64,000 bases of DNA. Source: Pollenia angustigena (lineage: Eukaryota; Arthropoda; Insecta; Diptera; Polleniidae). A program made the position numbers and the translations under genes. Shown here one piece after another: positions 1 through 12,066 of this stretch (position 1 is the first letter of the stretch; every line of letters starts with the position of its first letter). The notes beneath the pieces were generated by a model. That model searched no databases. It was given only the letters and a program-made list of their open reading frames with translations, and was not told the DNA's origin. The stretch is from the NCBI GenBank assembly GCA_930367215.1, contig OV884059.1, positions 61,351,393 to 61,415,392 of the forward strand. Direction: 5' to 3'.

Positions 1-319
1 AGCCGATCCTTGCTTTTATAAGCCTCAAAAGATTGATCTTTTAATAGGTGCGGAAATATTTTTTGACTTAATTTGTATTGGACAAATAAGGTCTGGCCCT
101 AGCCTGCCAATTCTTCAAAAGACTTCGCTTGGTTGGATTGTTACTGGAAAGTATAACCAATCAAAGGGCTCTAGAGGCAATACAAACGTCTTTCATTTAA
201 GTACGTCTGTAGAAAACGGGAGCAATATAGATTAAATTGTTAGAAAATTCTGGGAGTTAGAAGAACTTCCAAATGAATCAACAAAAATTTATTCTGAGGA
301 ACAGCAAAAATGTGAGGAA

Positions 320-3300
320 ATGTTTAGAAATTCAGTACGACGTTTACCGTCAGGACGATTTGAAGTCTCTTTGCCTTTCAAATCTGATACAAAAACACTT
401 GGTTTATCTTTTGAAACCGCTAAAAGGCGATTTCTTGCACTAGAAAGGCGACTTTCTAGAGATTTAAATATGAAAGAAATGTATCATGATTTTATGAAAG
501 AGTATTTCGACCTAGGTCATATGTCATATGTTGACAAAATACCGGAATTCCCTCACTATTTTATTCCACATCAATGTGTGTTGCGACCTCAGAGTACAAC
601 TACGAAACTTCGAGTAGTTTTTGATGCTTCGTGTCGAACTTCTTCACATTCATCACTTAACGATTTGTTAATGGTTGGCCCAACAGTTCAAGAAGAATTA
701 TATTCGACATTGATCCGTTTTCGATTTCATAAGTACGCAATCACTGCAGATATTGAAAAAATGTATCGTCAAGTATTAGTTGGCGAGAATGATAGAAACT
801 TTCAACTAATCCTTTGGAGACAGAATCCATCTGATGATTTGAAAATATTTCGGTTAAATACCGTTACTTATGGTACGGCTTCTGCGCCATTTTTAGCCAT
901 CAGATGTTTGATTCACTTAAGCGATTTATTCAAAGAGACTTTACCTATTGGTTCAAAAGTTGTTCGCAGTGATTTCTATGTTGATGATTTGATAACTGGG
1001 GCTGAAAGCTACCAAGACCTAGATATAACTCGTAACCAGGTTAATGAAATTTTAAGTTCAGCTGGTTTTAAACTTACAAAATGGGTTTCAAATCATCCCG
1101 AAATTTATAATTCATTTCAAAAAGAGAAACTATTACATAGAGACTCTGATTCGGCAAAGGCTCTAGGTATACATTGGGTACCGAAGAATGATTCATTTAA
1201 GTTTCATTTGGAAGACAATTTTCGTGATTTAAAAGCAACGAAAAGAAACATTTTGTCTGTTTCTTCTCGATTATTCGACCCTCTCGGACTTTTATGCCCA
1301 ATTGTTACAAAATCCAAAATGTTGTTGCAAGAACTTTGGATACAAAAACTTGACTGGGATGAATCAATTCCTATGAGACTAAATACGTCATGGGAAAATT
1401 TCAAATCTAATTTAATGGAAATTGATTCAATATCAATCCCAAGATTCGTTTCCACAACATCGACAGCAAAAATTCAAATACATGGATTTGCTGACGCTTC
1501 GATTCGTGCTTATGGTTGCTGCATATATATACGAAGCTCCGATTCAAATAAAATTGAATCGAGACTGCTAACGGCAAAGTCAAAAGTTGCTCCACTCAAG
1601 ACAAAATCTCTTCCGAGACTTGAGTTATGCGCTGCACACCTATTAGCTAAGTTGTGGAGTCGAATTAAATTAATGATGAGCTTTGAAATTGAAAGTGTTA
1701 ATTTCTGGACAGATTCAGAAATTACATTACATTGGATAAAAACTCATCCGTCCTCACTGGCAACATTCGTGTCGAATCGAGTTGCTGAAATTCAAGAATT
1801 GTCAGAACAGGTTTCGTGGCGCCATGTGCCTACTAAACAGAATCCAGCTGACATCGTTTCAAGAGGATGTGATGTAAAAGATTTAAAAAATTCAATTTGG
1901 TTTAAGGGACCTTCGTTTTTACTAAGCGATAGTTCACATTGGCCTGTTAACGAACATTTCGAGTTAACAGAGAATCAAAAGCTGTTAGAGGCAAGAAAAA
2001 CAAATGTACTTCTTGCAGCAGAGGATCCACAAAATTGCTTGTTGGATCTGATAGAAAGATTTTCGTCATACAAGAAGTTGCTAAGAGTAACTTCATTTGT
2101 ACTCAGATTTATTGATATCCTGAGAAAACGTAAAATAAATAAAAATTTTACACCTACTGCAATCGAATTGAAATGGTCATTTTATCGACTTGTAGAGACA
2201 ATCCAGAAATATAATTTTTCTGAGGAAATTGCAAAAATGCAAAAATCTGAAGTCTTGCAGTCAAACATTCAAAGATTGACGCCATTTATTCATTCATTTA
2301 TTGAAGAAAATAGAAAGTTTTCACTGATAAGGGTAGGTGGGAGACTGCTTAATGCAGATTTGGATTACAATACCAAATTCCCACTTTTATTACCGAAAAG
2401 AAATAGTTTTGTCACACTTTATTTGCGAAATCTTCATACTGAGAATTGTCATGCTGGTACAAAGGCTCTAATAGCTCTTTCACGAGAAAATATATGGCTC
2501 ATAAATGCTAAAGAAGAGTGCAGCAGAATAATTCGCAAGTGTGTACATTGCTTCCGCTATAAACCAAAACTAATGTCCCAAATAATGGGAAATTTGCCCA
2601 CTAATAGAGTGAGAGCTACTCGACCATTTTTGGTAGTCGGGGTAGACTTCTGTGGTCCTATAAACGTTTCATTGCGGATTCGTGGTAGGCCACCATTGAA
2701 AATGTATATAGCGGTTTTCGTGTGTTTCACTTCTAAGGCGGTACATTTAGAATTAGTATCTGATCTGTCTACTGATTCTTTTCTTCTTTGTTTTAAAAGG
2801 TTCGCTGCCAGGAGAGGTGTACCACAGACGGTGTTTTGCGACAACGCGACGAACTTCGTCGGAGCCAGCCGCGTTCTGAGGGAGTTGCAGCAAGCGTTCG
2901 ACAGGAGTCGACAGGCCGTCGAGTCGTACGCAGCGTCGTCCGGGGTGAAGTTCAGCTTCATACCACCTCGGGCGCCTCACTTCGGAGGGCTGTGGGAAGC
3001 CGCTGTCAAACAGGCGAAGTTCCTGCTTCTGCGAGCCGTGGGCAATGCGTCGCTCACACAAGAAGGAATGGCAACGATGCTTGCAGAAGTAGAGGCGGTG
3101 CTCAACAGTCGTCCAATAGCACCGCTGTCTCCAGACCCGAACGACGGAGAAGCGTTGACACCAGCTCACTTTCTTCTCGGCGAGGGTCTGCGTTCGCTGC
3201 CGCCAGAATCAGGAGAAGACGTGAACGTCAAAGAGGGGAAGTTATGGAAGCGATGGCGAATGCTTTGCGGTCTCAAGCAGACATTCTGGCAGGCTTGGTC

Positions 3301-3541
3301 ACGCGAATATATTCTCGGCCTTCAAACCAAAGCGAAGTGGCACCAAGATTTTCCCAACCTCAAAGTCGGTCAGGTGGCCCTCATCCACGAGTACAATTGC
3401 CCGCCTCAGCAGTGGCTGACCGGGAGAGTCGTCAAGGTCGTAGAAGGCGAAGACGGCAAGGTCAGAGTGGTGGAGGTCAAAACGCGAACAGGCGTGTTTA
3501 GGCGCCCAGTGCACAAGTTGGCTCCACTGCCGAACAATTGA
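320..3541 (+). CDS. pol: BEL/Pao pol polyprotein (RT, RNase H, integrase, DUF5641-like tail)
   Basis: Open for 1073 codons from the first ATG; the same frame is open back to 236 and, before a single TAA at 233-235, back to base 2, where the translation looks like the protease-RT linker. The reverse transcriptase carries the YVDD box at about residue 220. RNase H follows (FADAS near residue 387, WTDSE near 463). The integrase has a His/Cys zinc-binding region (about 705-745, ending CVHC), then core motifs GVDF, CDNATNF and FGGLWEAA (about 773, 840 and 888). The last 120 residues resemble the DUF5641 domain usual at the end of BEL integrases. Bases before about 2800 are AT-rich; from there to the stop they are strikingly GC-rich. 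The nonsense codon at 233 and the missing 5' half suggest that this copy is not autonomous, although the main domains are open. Confidence 0.93.
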   Translation: MFRNSVRRLPSGRFEVSLPFKSDTKTLGLSFETAKRRFLALERRLSRDLNMKEMYHDFMKEYFDLGHMSYVDKIPEFPHYFIPHQCVLRPQSTTTKLRVVFDASCRTSSHSSLNDLLMVGPTVQEELYSTLIRFRFHKYAITADIEKMYRQVLVGENDRNFQLILWRQNPSDDLKIFRLNTVTYGTASAPFLAIRCLIHLSDLFKETLPIGSKVVRSDFYVDDLITGAESYQDLDITRNQVNEILSSAGFKLTKWVSNHPEIYNSFQKEKLLHRDSDSAKALGIHWVPKNDSFKFHLEDNFRDLKATKRNILSVSSRLFDPLGLLCPIVTKSKMLLQELWIQKLDWDESIPMRLNTSWENFKSNLMEIDSISIPRFVSTTSTAKIQIHGFADASIRAYGCCIYIRSSDSNKIESRLLTAKSKVAPLKTKSLPRLELCAAHLLAKLWSRIKLMMSFEIESVNFWTDSEITLHWIKTHPSSLATFVSNRVAEIQELSEQVSWRHVPTKQNPADIVSRGCDVKDLKNSIWFKGPSFLLSDSSHWPVNEHFELTENQKLLEARKTNVLLAAEDPQNCLLDLIERFSSYKKLLRVTSFVLRFIDILRKRKINKNFTPTAIELKWSFYRLVETIQKYNFSEEIAKMQKSEVLQSNIQRLTPFIHSFIEENRKFSLIRVGGRLLNADLDYNTKFPLLLPKRNSFVTLYLRNLHTENCHAGTKALIALSRENIWLINAKEECSRIIRKCVHCFRYKPKLMSQIMGNLPTNRVRATRPFLVVGVDFCGPINVSLRIRGRPPLKMYIAVFVCFTSKAVHLELVSDLSTDSFLLCFKRFAARRGVPQTVFCDNATNFVGASRVLRELQQAFDRSRQAVESYAASSGVKFSFIPPRAPHFGGLWEAAVKQAKFLLLRAVGNASLTQEGMATMLAEVEAVLNSRPIAPLSPDPNDGEALTPAHFLLGEGLRSLPPESGEDVNVKEGKLWKRWRMLCGLKQTFWQAWSREYILGLQTKAKWHQDFPNLKVGQVALIHEYNCPPQQWLTGRVVKVVEGEDGKVRVVEVKTRTGVFRRPVHKLAPLPNN

Positions 3542-3570
3542 AGACGTGCAGTCGTTCAATGGGGCCGGAA

Positions 3571-3840
3571 TGTTGCGCCATAATACGTTAATAATATAAA
3601 TTTTGAATTTAAATAATAATAATAATAATAATAACAATAATAATACCAAAACATGAATTTAATAATACTTACCCTATAATACTAATTTGATTTTATAATT
3701 ACCTGTAAACTCTAAAGTTGCTTAATATGTTAAATATAACTGTATTGCTGGATTTAGAACAAATACACATAGTTAAGCATCTTTTGTACATAAGAAATAA
3801 TAAATACCTAAATACTTGCAAAGTGAATTCTAAATCAATC
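3571..3840 (+). repeat. Putative 3' LTR of the BEL/Pao element
   Basis: It starts with TGTTGC right after the polypurine-like tract GGGGCCGGAA, and contains a short (AAT)n run at about 3613-3640. No second LTR copy is in the window, so the right border is an estimate. Confidence 0.55.
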
Positions 3841-3904
3841 GGTTGCGTTTTATTTTAGTAAAGTTTTAAAGTGCCCAAATAAATTTTAAATTAAATTTTA
3901 ATTT

Positions 3905-4037
3905 TCTTAAAAAATATTAAGAATAAACAAAAAGTAAAAAGCCTTTTTAGAAAACAAGCTTTTATTTGAACGCGCTAAAAAGAAAACAAATAATTTTTTG
4001 CTTTAAAACTTTTCCTACCAAATTATAACGTCATTAC
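3905..4037. mobile_element. Left half of a long-TIR MITE (family X), split by a hAT insertion
   Basis: The reverse complement of this stretch matches 59829-59960 at roughly 90% by eye, and the stretch stops exactly at the left hAT terminus (4038). Its continuation, the other side of the MITE, is found at 59670-59713 after the right hAT terminus. See the paired entry at 59670. Confidence 0.75.
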
Positions 4038-4232
4038 CAGGGAAACCATAAATATGCAATTGCATCTTTTTCCTTGTACGACCAACGAAGCCAGAAACAA
4101 CATATTTATCCGTTTTAGAGTTTTTTTTTAAGTTTGGCATCGATTTGTTAATGCCTATTTTTTGCATATTTTACATTTGCAGCATTTTTTGCATAATTTA
4201 TTTAAAAGTGCTTTTTGCAGCATTTTTTAGAT

Positions 4233-6785
4233 TTATAGCGAATAGTTTGGCTTTTTGAGGCATATTTTAAAACATGTCCGATTTTGAACATTAAGATCCT
4301 TGTGAATATTTGAGTTTTTAACATACCAAGGGGCAGCTGTGATTATTCGAAGTAGTTTATTTTGGCGCCTTTGAATTTTTTCGATATTAGAGGCCGAGGC
4401 AGTGCCCCATAACTGAATACCATAGCACCAGATTGGCTTTAAGATGGAGTTGTAAAGAAGAAGTTTGCAGTCGAGACTAAGGACAGAGTTTCTTCCAATA
4501 AGCCAATGAATGTGGATGGCTTTTAGTTTCATTTGAGTTAATTTTGCCTCTATATGGCTTTTCCACGTTAAACGGCGATCTAGATGAATACCGAGGTATT
4601 TTACATGCGAATTTTGACGTATTATTTGATTATTGATTTTAATAGGGGGGCATGATTCCCGACGCAAGGTGAATGTTATATGTACGCATTTTTGCTCATT
4701 GACCTCTATCCTCCATTGCTTTAACCATAGTTCGAGTTGAAATATATGATCCTGTAGGTATCGAGATGCTTCTTGACGGTTTTCGTGCACGCTCAAAAAA
4801 GCTGTATCATCAGCAAATGTTGAAGTTTGTGTGTAGTTGTTTGTTGGCATGTCCGAGGTATATATTAAGTATAAAAGTGGGCCCAGGATGCTTCCCTGAG
4901 GGACTCCAGCGTCAATTTGCTGAGGAGAGCTTAAATAATCACCTTCTTTAATAATAAATTTTCGACCGACTAAGTAGCTTTCTAACAGCTTGTGTGTGTT
5001 TACTGGCAAGTTGAGCTTCAATTTATGTAATAAGCCTTCATGCCAGACTTTATCAAAAGCTTGAGAAACATCGATGAAGAGAGCGGAGCAATATTTTTTT
5101 TCTTCAAAGGCTTTTCTTATTGCGTTTACTATACGATGGGTTTGCTCAATTGTGCTGTGTTCTCTTCTAAAGCCGAATTGGTGGTTAGGAATACATCTAT
5201 TTTCATTTAAAATTGGGGTTAATTTTGACGCTAACAGCTTCTCAAACAGCTTTGATATATTAGAAAGTAAGCTTATAGGCCTATATGACTCAACTTTTGT
5301 GTGCTCCTTTCCAGGTTTAGGTATCATGGTGACTAAGGAGACCTTCCACTTTTGAGGATAGTATTCAAGGCGTAAAATAGCATTAAAAATTAAAAGAATA
5401 ATTTTCTTTGCTATGCTGGGTAGCTCCAAAAGCATTTTGTTGCTGATCTTATCAAAACCAGGAGCCTTCTTGGGGTTTAAATCACAAATAGCCTTTTCGA
5501 TTTCTCTTATCTCAAATCTTAGCGGAACAGCTGCTCTAGCAGCAACAGGTGGTAACTCGACCGCAATATCGTGAGATATATTTGGGGTAAATACGTTTTT
5601 TAAATGATTGACATACAGATTTCCTTTTTCAACATCATTTCTTGCCCAACTTCCATTCAAGTTTCTTAATGGTGGTTTAGAGACAACTGGCCTTTTGAGA
5701 TTTCTAGCTGCGCGCCATAATGAGTAGTTTGATTGTGGGGTTGCATCAAGTTCCTCAAGATATTTTTCCAGAGAAGCCGTTTTCTTAGTCTGCAGTAACT
5801 TTCTAAGTCTTTTTGTACACTCTTTAAGTAAGTTCTTAAGTTGAGGGGATCTGTGCAATTGCCAATCTCTTCGAGCCCTCCTTTTTTCAGACAAAAGATG
5901 CTCGACATCTGTGGAATATATTTTAATAGTTTTTGTTTTTTTGGGGGCAATATTGGAATGTTGAACAGCTAGTTTCAGAAAACTGTCAAAATTGTCAATA
6001 GAGCGATCTACATAATCCGGTGTACTGAGCGGAATATTTTCTGTGCAGTGGGTACTGAGATATTTTTTATATTTTAACCAATTAATTTGCGTAGCTGTCG
6101 TCGGAGGTACAATTCTATTGGGGTTCATTATAGTAAAAATTGTAGGTGTGTGGTCGGAAGATAAATCTAGGGAGGCTTCAACATGAATCGTTTCTATGGG
6201 AATGTTTTTAACCACGCCGAAATCGATGACATCTGGAATTTTTTGATGATCAGTGGGCCAATATGTTGGTTGTCCGCTCGCTACCACATTTAAATCCATT
6301 TTAGAAATTGTGTTAAATAAAACACGACCCTTTGGTGTTATAAGTCGCGACCCCCAGAAGGTATGTTTAGCGTTATAATCGCCAGCGGCTAGGAAACACG
6401 GTCCCAATGATTTAAAATATTTATAATATTAATCCTCCGATATTGAAAATCTAGGCGGGGAGTATAACGATGAAATTATTAGGTTTCTATTTAATTCCTC
6501 AACGCAAATGTTCGTTGCTTGGAGATAATCTTCACGATGATCACACATTAGGTAGTGTTTCACTCGGGTTTTTATTAAAATGGCAGAACCTCCACAAGCT
6601 CTATCTCGAGGGTCCTTGGTATCATATAGTATATAACGATTTATTTTAAACGTATTTCTTGAGGTCAAATGAGTTTCAGAAATCATCATGACATCAATTT
6701 GTTTATTTTTAAGAAAGTATTCTAATTCATTTTTATATTGGCGGATGCCGTTTGCGTTCCAAAAACAAATTTTTAAACAGTTCAT
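4233..6785 (-). pseudogene. Jockey-like LINE ORF2 (endonuclease + reverse transcriptase)
   Basis: Minus-strand frame of about 850 codons starting at 6785. The N-terminal part is an apurinic-type endonuclease (NANGIR, ISETHL, AGDYNAKHTFWGSR, SDHTPT). The reverse transcriptase follows with YRPISLLSNISK, FIDVSQAFDKVWH, GVPQGSILGPLLY and the catalytic FADD. There is one in-frame stop (TAA at 6429-6431) in the endonuclease; the reading frame is otherwise uninterrupted. The true protein ends early: after codons for HKDLNV (about 4287) the sequence leaves the LINE and becomes hAT subterminal DNA, so the last 18 codons are foreign. The second copy at 38523-39515 shows how the ORF should continue. Lack of RNase H and overall motif style point to the Jockey group. 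Confidence 0.93.
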
Positions 6786-8295
6786 GGTTTATTAAGTACA
6801 GCTTGCAATAACATCGATTGCATTCTAAGCATTTCCTGCATCATATTACCCATTGTGTTCGTAAAATTATTTACCGTTTGCACTAATGTTTCCATGGTTT
6901 TTTCTAAGCGACTTAAATTAGAAACTGGAGTTTCATCATTACTTGGCGAAGCACCTTGCATTGGCTGATGGTTTGATTTTAGGACGTTAGCGTAAGAGGT
7001 TCTGTTATTACTAGGCTGGGGGGCTTGAATTGCATTTGTGTTTACTTGATTTGCAACCTGCATTTGAGGGGTATTTGTTTTTGGTCCAACCGTCTGCTTG
7101 ACGATATTATATACAGGGCATCCTCTATAATTGGCAGTGTGATTACCGCCACAGTTGCTAAATTTTTTTACGTTGGGGTTTGCTTTAGACTTATCGCAAG
7201 AAACTGTACCGTGTAGTTCACCACATACTACGCAGACAGGGGGTAAATAGCAGTATGCCTTAGTATGACCATACTCTTGACAGTTTAAACATTGAACGGG
7301 ACCATTTCTTTTGTGCGGCTCTTCTATAGTTATTCTTCTGTAGAGAATACATTTTAAATTTTAAATAGGATGTGTTTCGTTTTTTTTAAGTTTTACGTCG
7401 CCGGGTTCAAACTCAACTCGAAAGAGTGGTTGGGGAATTTTGTCTCTATTTTTAATATTTACTACATGCTTTACCTTGAAGCCTTTTTCTTCTAAGAATG
7501 TTTTAACCTCTTCTGGGTCTACGCATGAGTCAATGCCCTTGATTACTACCTGAAGACCTTTACTGCTCTTCAGTTGATAAGTATAAGTTTTTATTCAGAG
7601 TCTCAAATCTTGTAATTACTTTTCGAAAATCATCCTCGTGATTCACCTGTATTTTAGTCTCGTTAATGATACCGCGCTTTATTGCAGCTACATAAAAGGA
7701 ATTTTCACCTATCACCGAAATTAAACTTTTTATTAACTCATTAGAGTTTTGATCTCTAAGGTATATCGGGGGTGGCTAGACGATTTAATGACGTTTGGTG
7801 CTTCAGAGGATTCATCCTCCAGAATCGCAAAACGATTTTGTGTATTTATTTTATCAAAAGATGGTACTTTTGAGGCCGAAGCAACTGCTGCAGAGGTAGG
7901 GCTGCGTCCCCGTTTAAGCACTGTTATGTACCTGTCCATACCAACTTGTACTGTAGGCTTTTGGCAGCTTTTTACAGGGGGGTTTTCCATTGCATTTGTG
8001 TTTAAGTTCATGGTTTCATTTCCCACTAAATTTGTTTTTGACGTCACGGCAATACTTGCTGGCCTGGCAAACTTGTCACCAAATCTAGTTGTAGTTTTTT
8101 TAATGAGTCACTATCCACTGTTTTTGTAAACACCGAGGGTGATAGGGAACGTGTTCTAGTAATTGGCTTAGCCGTTAAATAGTTTATATTATTTTGTTTA
8201 GTTTTATTTATTTCCGCATTATTTTCGTTTGATTGAACTAAAACGTAAACGTTTCTTTCATTTTGTCTTAGTGTTGTTTCACTGTTCGTACTCAT
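6782..8295 (-). pseudogene. Jockey-like LINE ORF1 (gag-like, zinc knuckles), frameshifted
   Basis: Upstream of ORF2 on the minus strand. The start is the ATG at 8295. The N-terminal part is open to 8044, continues in another frame at 8047-7733, then further frames reach the C-terminal 93 residues (7063-6782), which end in a Met/Gln-rich possible coiled coil. Between about 7330 and 7090 the translation shows zinc-knuckle motifs typical of LINE ORF1: CLNCQEYGHTKAYC, CVVCGELHGTVSC and a third, degenerate one. The stop of ORF1 overlaps the ATG of ORF2 (6785-6782), compatible with coupled translation. Several frameshifts make it a pseudogene. Confidence 0.85.
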
Positions 8296-8651
8296 GCAAA
8301 GAGTTGTTTTTGTTTTTCACCGTTTTGCTTTGCTTTAATATTTTTATTATTTATTGTATTTTACAACAACAAAAAAAAAAACAAGAAAAATGTTTTTGTT
8401 CAGAATATGTATACACATGTATGAACATTCATACATACGTATTTATTTTTACTGTTTTATTTTATTTAATTTTATCGTTTTAAATTGTTCACTATTATGT
8501 TAAATAATTTAAATAACAAAATATGTATATTATTTTTTTTTTAAGCGTCCATTCGCTGCTTATATTACAAAATCAAATGTGATTAATTAATAGTTCAAAT
8601 CGTATGCGGGGCTAAAATACACGTCTGTATCACAACAAAGCACAAACCGAA
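8296..8651. other. Presumed LINE 5' end and non-coding AT-rich DNA
   Basis: The few dozen bases next to 8296 are presumably the 5' UTR of the Jockey-like LINE. The rest is AT-rich with a short ATACAT-type run near 8405-8445. I see no gene. Confidence 0.4.
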
Positions 8652-9890
8652 CATTTATTACAATATAAAATAAACAAATAAAATATAATAAAACTTAATT
8701 TACACCTAACATATTTCTTGAATAAAAAAACAAGGTTTGATTTTAAAACAACTAAACTTAATCCGAAAAAGAAGAAATCTAATATTAAGAAACCTATAGG
8801 TTATTTTAATAATTAAAAAGTTAAGGACTAACTATTTTTGGGGAAAAAAATTGTTAAAGGAAAATATTTCCTTAAAATACGATATAAATACTACCCTGCA
8901 AGAGCTCTCTTTAGGTGTCTATTTTAAGAAACTTTTGTTTTATGTTTCTTAGTTCGCGGTCTTACTAAATAACCCTATAAATAGTTAATTCCTAACACAA
9001 ATATGGTTCTTAATTTTAGATTCAAAAAAAAAAAAAAAACTAACACTAATCAAACATAAATTAACGAAACTTAAATCTAATTTGACAAAATATAATATTT
9101 TTTCTTTTCTCTGACTTAAAACTAAACAACACTAAGAATACATAGATAAAAATTTGTGAATTTACGGAAATTACTTTTTCTCTTGGTACAAAGTTTAAAA
9201 TACGATATTCAAATGTATGGGTATGCGGCTAGGCTATTTACACCACACTAGATTTTTCCCTTCTTTTGGTTTTCAAACCCGCTTATAAAATCGCTGAACA
9301 ATAGCCCCACTTTCATTTTCCTTTTTATTATGTTTTTTTTATTAAGTAAAATCTTTGTTACCTTAAATTTAAATTCTCTTTTCCTTACTCGGTAAGACCA
9401 GGGACCAATTTTGGAGAAAGTTTCCTCCCTTTTCTTCTTCACTGCTCTAAAATCTTTCTCCTCCAGTTATATGCCTATGAACAATTGAAAGAAATAGTTT
9501 CCTATCAAATCTACAAATTCCTGCTCAATTCACAATGACAGCAACATTTCCACTTGGCGTTCACAACAACGTAACAATTTTCTTTAATACTGACCAATAT
9601 TAAGTATTTACATATTATTTTTTTCCACACTTATTTTTCATATTATTCTACACTCAACGAAATAAAATTTTTCACAACAGCTATTAAAATTTGTACACAA
9701 CTGGTTACTAAGCAAAAAAAATAGACTTCATCTTTAAAAAAAAATGTTCTCAAGATGAAACGAAAATATAAGTATAAGACACTTTTTTTTAGAAAACCAA
9801 GATGGAAGATAAATGAAATTGTTGCTATAATTGTGTTCAAAGCTTAAATTTTTTTTTAACCAAACTTTTAATTATACCTCCTAAGGAGAT
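8652..9890. repeat. 1.24-kb duplicated segment, copy A (partner 22491-23755)
   Basis: It aligns nearly base for base with 22491-23755, both starting at CATTTATTAC and ending at CCTCCTAAGGAGAT. Differences are small indels in homopolymers and a few substitutions. It has no convincing coding potential. The equal end points suggest one repeat family, possibly an LTR or a non-autonomous element, but I see no matching internal region between the copies. Confidence 0.8.
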
Positions 9891-9894
9891 ATAA

Positions 9895-11027
9895 TGCATT
9901 AAACACATTCACCACAGCAGGATGCACGAACACAAGACTTCAAATGCTGCTAGGTGCAATTATAGTCGTGTAGTCAGCTACTGAATTATATTGAAGACGG
10001 CAGCTACAGTTGAAAAAATATAAACAGCTGTTTTTTTACTGTGTGTTTATATTTCAGTGGTGCCACTATCACTTTTTTTACTTTTATAATATGAAAAACA
10101 TGCATAATTGCAGACTTTTATACAAACTTAATTTAAGATAATAAATATATAAATACTTATTTATAATACATTTTATAACGTAAAAACAGTTGAATTTATT
10201 ATAAAACATAATAAATATTATAATTATGATGTTTTTGGAAGCAATAAACAATATAATCTTAACGGCAGATTAAATAAAAAAATACATATATACTACATTA
10301 AAAATAAAACAAAAATTTCCGTCAACGAGCGTGGTATAGGTCGTAAAAGTTTCAGAACACTTTGGGTACGTACGTTAACGCATAAAAACTATTCATCAAT
10401 GCTGCAGTGATGCAAAATGTTATTGCTGATGCGTAATTACCAGTTGCAGTTGTGCTGCTGATACTTTTTTACTGCACAACAGCTGTGCAAAGTTTGAATT
10501 GCAAAAGTTTAATAAGCAAACATAAAATAATAATAAAAATGCTATCAACAATAACGATGTCAAATTTTATTAAAAATATTGAACGTACAACTGACAGTTT
10601 TCTTATAAATGACAAGAAAAAGCATCACAAAAAAAATAAAACGACTTCTTTTATGCCAAAAGCTATTGCTTCAGAAAATTAACTGCAGCAATAATCGCCT
10701 GCATAAAAAAAACTTTTGACACATAAAAGTCATGCCAAGTTTCTTAAAAGTCATATTTTTTGAACATTAAACTTTACTTCTGCGCAAGTGAAACCCAACA
10801 ACTGCATTTTAGGTAAAAACTGGATCAAAGAAGTACTGGTATTATTAGAAACTACTTCGAAATATCTTTCACATGATGTATTAAAAATTCCGTTAAGAGC
10901 AAATTTCAAAAATAAGTATTGCTTGAAAGATTTTCTACAATACTTAAAATTTTGTAAATATATTTATTAAAACATAATCTGCCGTATTCATAAAAAATAA
11001 AATAAGTTTGAAATGTGTTTTGATGCA
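9895..11027. repeat. About 1.1-kb interspersed repeat, copy C1 (partner from 12472)
   Basis: It starts at TGCATTAAACACATTC directly after duplicated segment A. An imperfect inverted version of that start lies at about 11010-11027, suggesting terminal inverted repeats of a DNA element. It is closely similar to 12472-13457. Two short open frames (10452-10682 and 10788-10970) are present but are broken in the other copy and resemble no family I know. Confidence 0.7.
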
Positions 11028-12063
11028 AAATTTTCATAAAAATTTTTCTTAAAATATAATTCAGAAGACTATGTATAGGGAAGAATACTTCAAGCTTTTA
11101 TAAACCATATTTTTAGTAACTCTATTTTGGAAAATTTCTCAAATTATTTATAAGTTTGAGTAAAAATATGTATGTATGTAGTAATAATTTATGTACATGT
11201 TACATATTTAATTATTGTTATATCCCAAGAGGGAAGCGAACTGACACCAAATTAGTCCCGTGATAAGTCTTTGGTGGTAGGGACCGGTTATAGTTTTAAC
11301 ACTTTCTATGAACCACCATTTGACCAGTCACACATCTATTCTTAGTGACAGTTACTACAATCTAGTATTATTTCAATGCAATGTAGTATTATTTTAATAA
11401 AACAAGACGTAGAATTGAATTCAAGAAACAAATTCTAGAAAGATTTGTCACACCACCGGTGAAGACTGTTCTGTAATTCATTACTTTTTCTACCTTTTTG
11501 TTCTGCATAAACCAGTTACATGATTGGTTCTCCTTTCAATGGTCATGAGTTTTTTCTTTTTGTACCTGTTCTATTTTCACAACTCCCAGGACCAGTCTGT
11601 TGGACCAATTGACACAAATTTCCCGCAGGGATGTACATAATTAATTAAGTGTTCCGCAAGGCCGAAAACCCGCAATAAAGAAAGTTTATTAAGCAAATAT
11701 CTAGGGTTATATAAATAAATATCGACATAATTTAAAGATAAAGCCAATTTTGTAAACAAATGTCAGCCACGGAGTATGAATATATAATATTACCTCCAAA
11801 TTGGTAAATCTGTATGCTTTAAACTCCATGTTAAACACATTTTGAAGCATTTTCCAATGATTCCCATATTTTAAAGATTAATTTTTTACCATATCTAGAT
11901 AAAGTATTTTGCAATTTTTACGACCTATAGCTCCTTAACTAAGAGCGTTGGCGGGAACAACATGTTCCTATAGAACTTCTTTCAAGAATACTAAAAAATT
12001 ATATAAATATCAATTTGGTGATGAGCCGAGTTAATATTCTTGTTTCAAGCCGATTCTTTTCTG
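11028..12063. other. Non-coding AT-rich stretch
   Basis: No coding region, RNA gene or clear terminal repeat recognised here. Confidence 0.5.
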
Positions 12064-12066
12064 TTA

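Larger units (their letters stand above)
1..3890 (+). mobile_element. BEL/Pao LTR retrotransposon, 5'-truncated by the window edge
   Basis: The 3' portion of a BEL/Pao element: end of the protease region, reverse transcriptase, RNase H, integrase, then a purine-rich tract (GGGGCCGGAA, 3561-3570) directly before a TGTTGC sequence at 3571, the expected start of a 3' LTR in this group. The right border of the LTR is unclear; sequence compatible with it runs to about 3840-3890, where an A/T-rich MITE begins. The 5' LTR, gag and most of the protease lie outside the window. Confidence 0.9.

Noticed and set aside
2836..3501. 221-codon Arg-rich plus-strand frame inside the BEL integrase
   Set aside because: Shadow frame created by the GC-rich part of pol; the integrase frame carries all the motifs.
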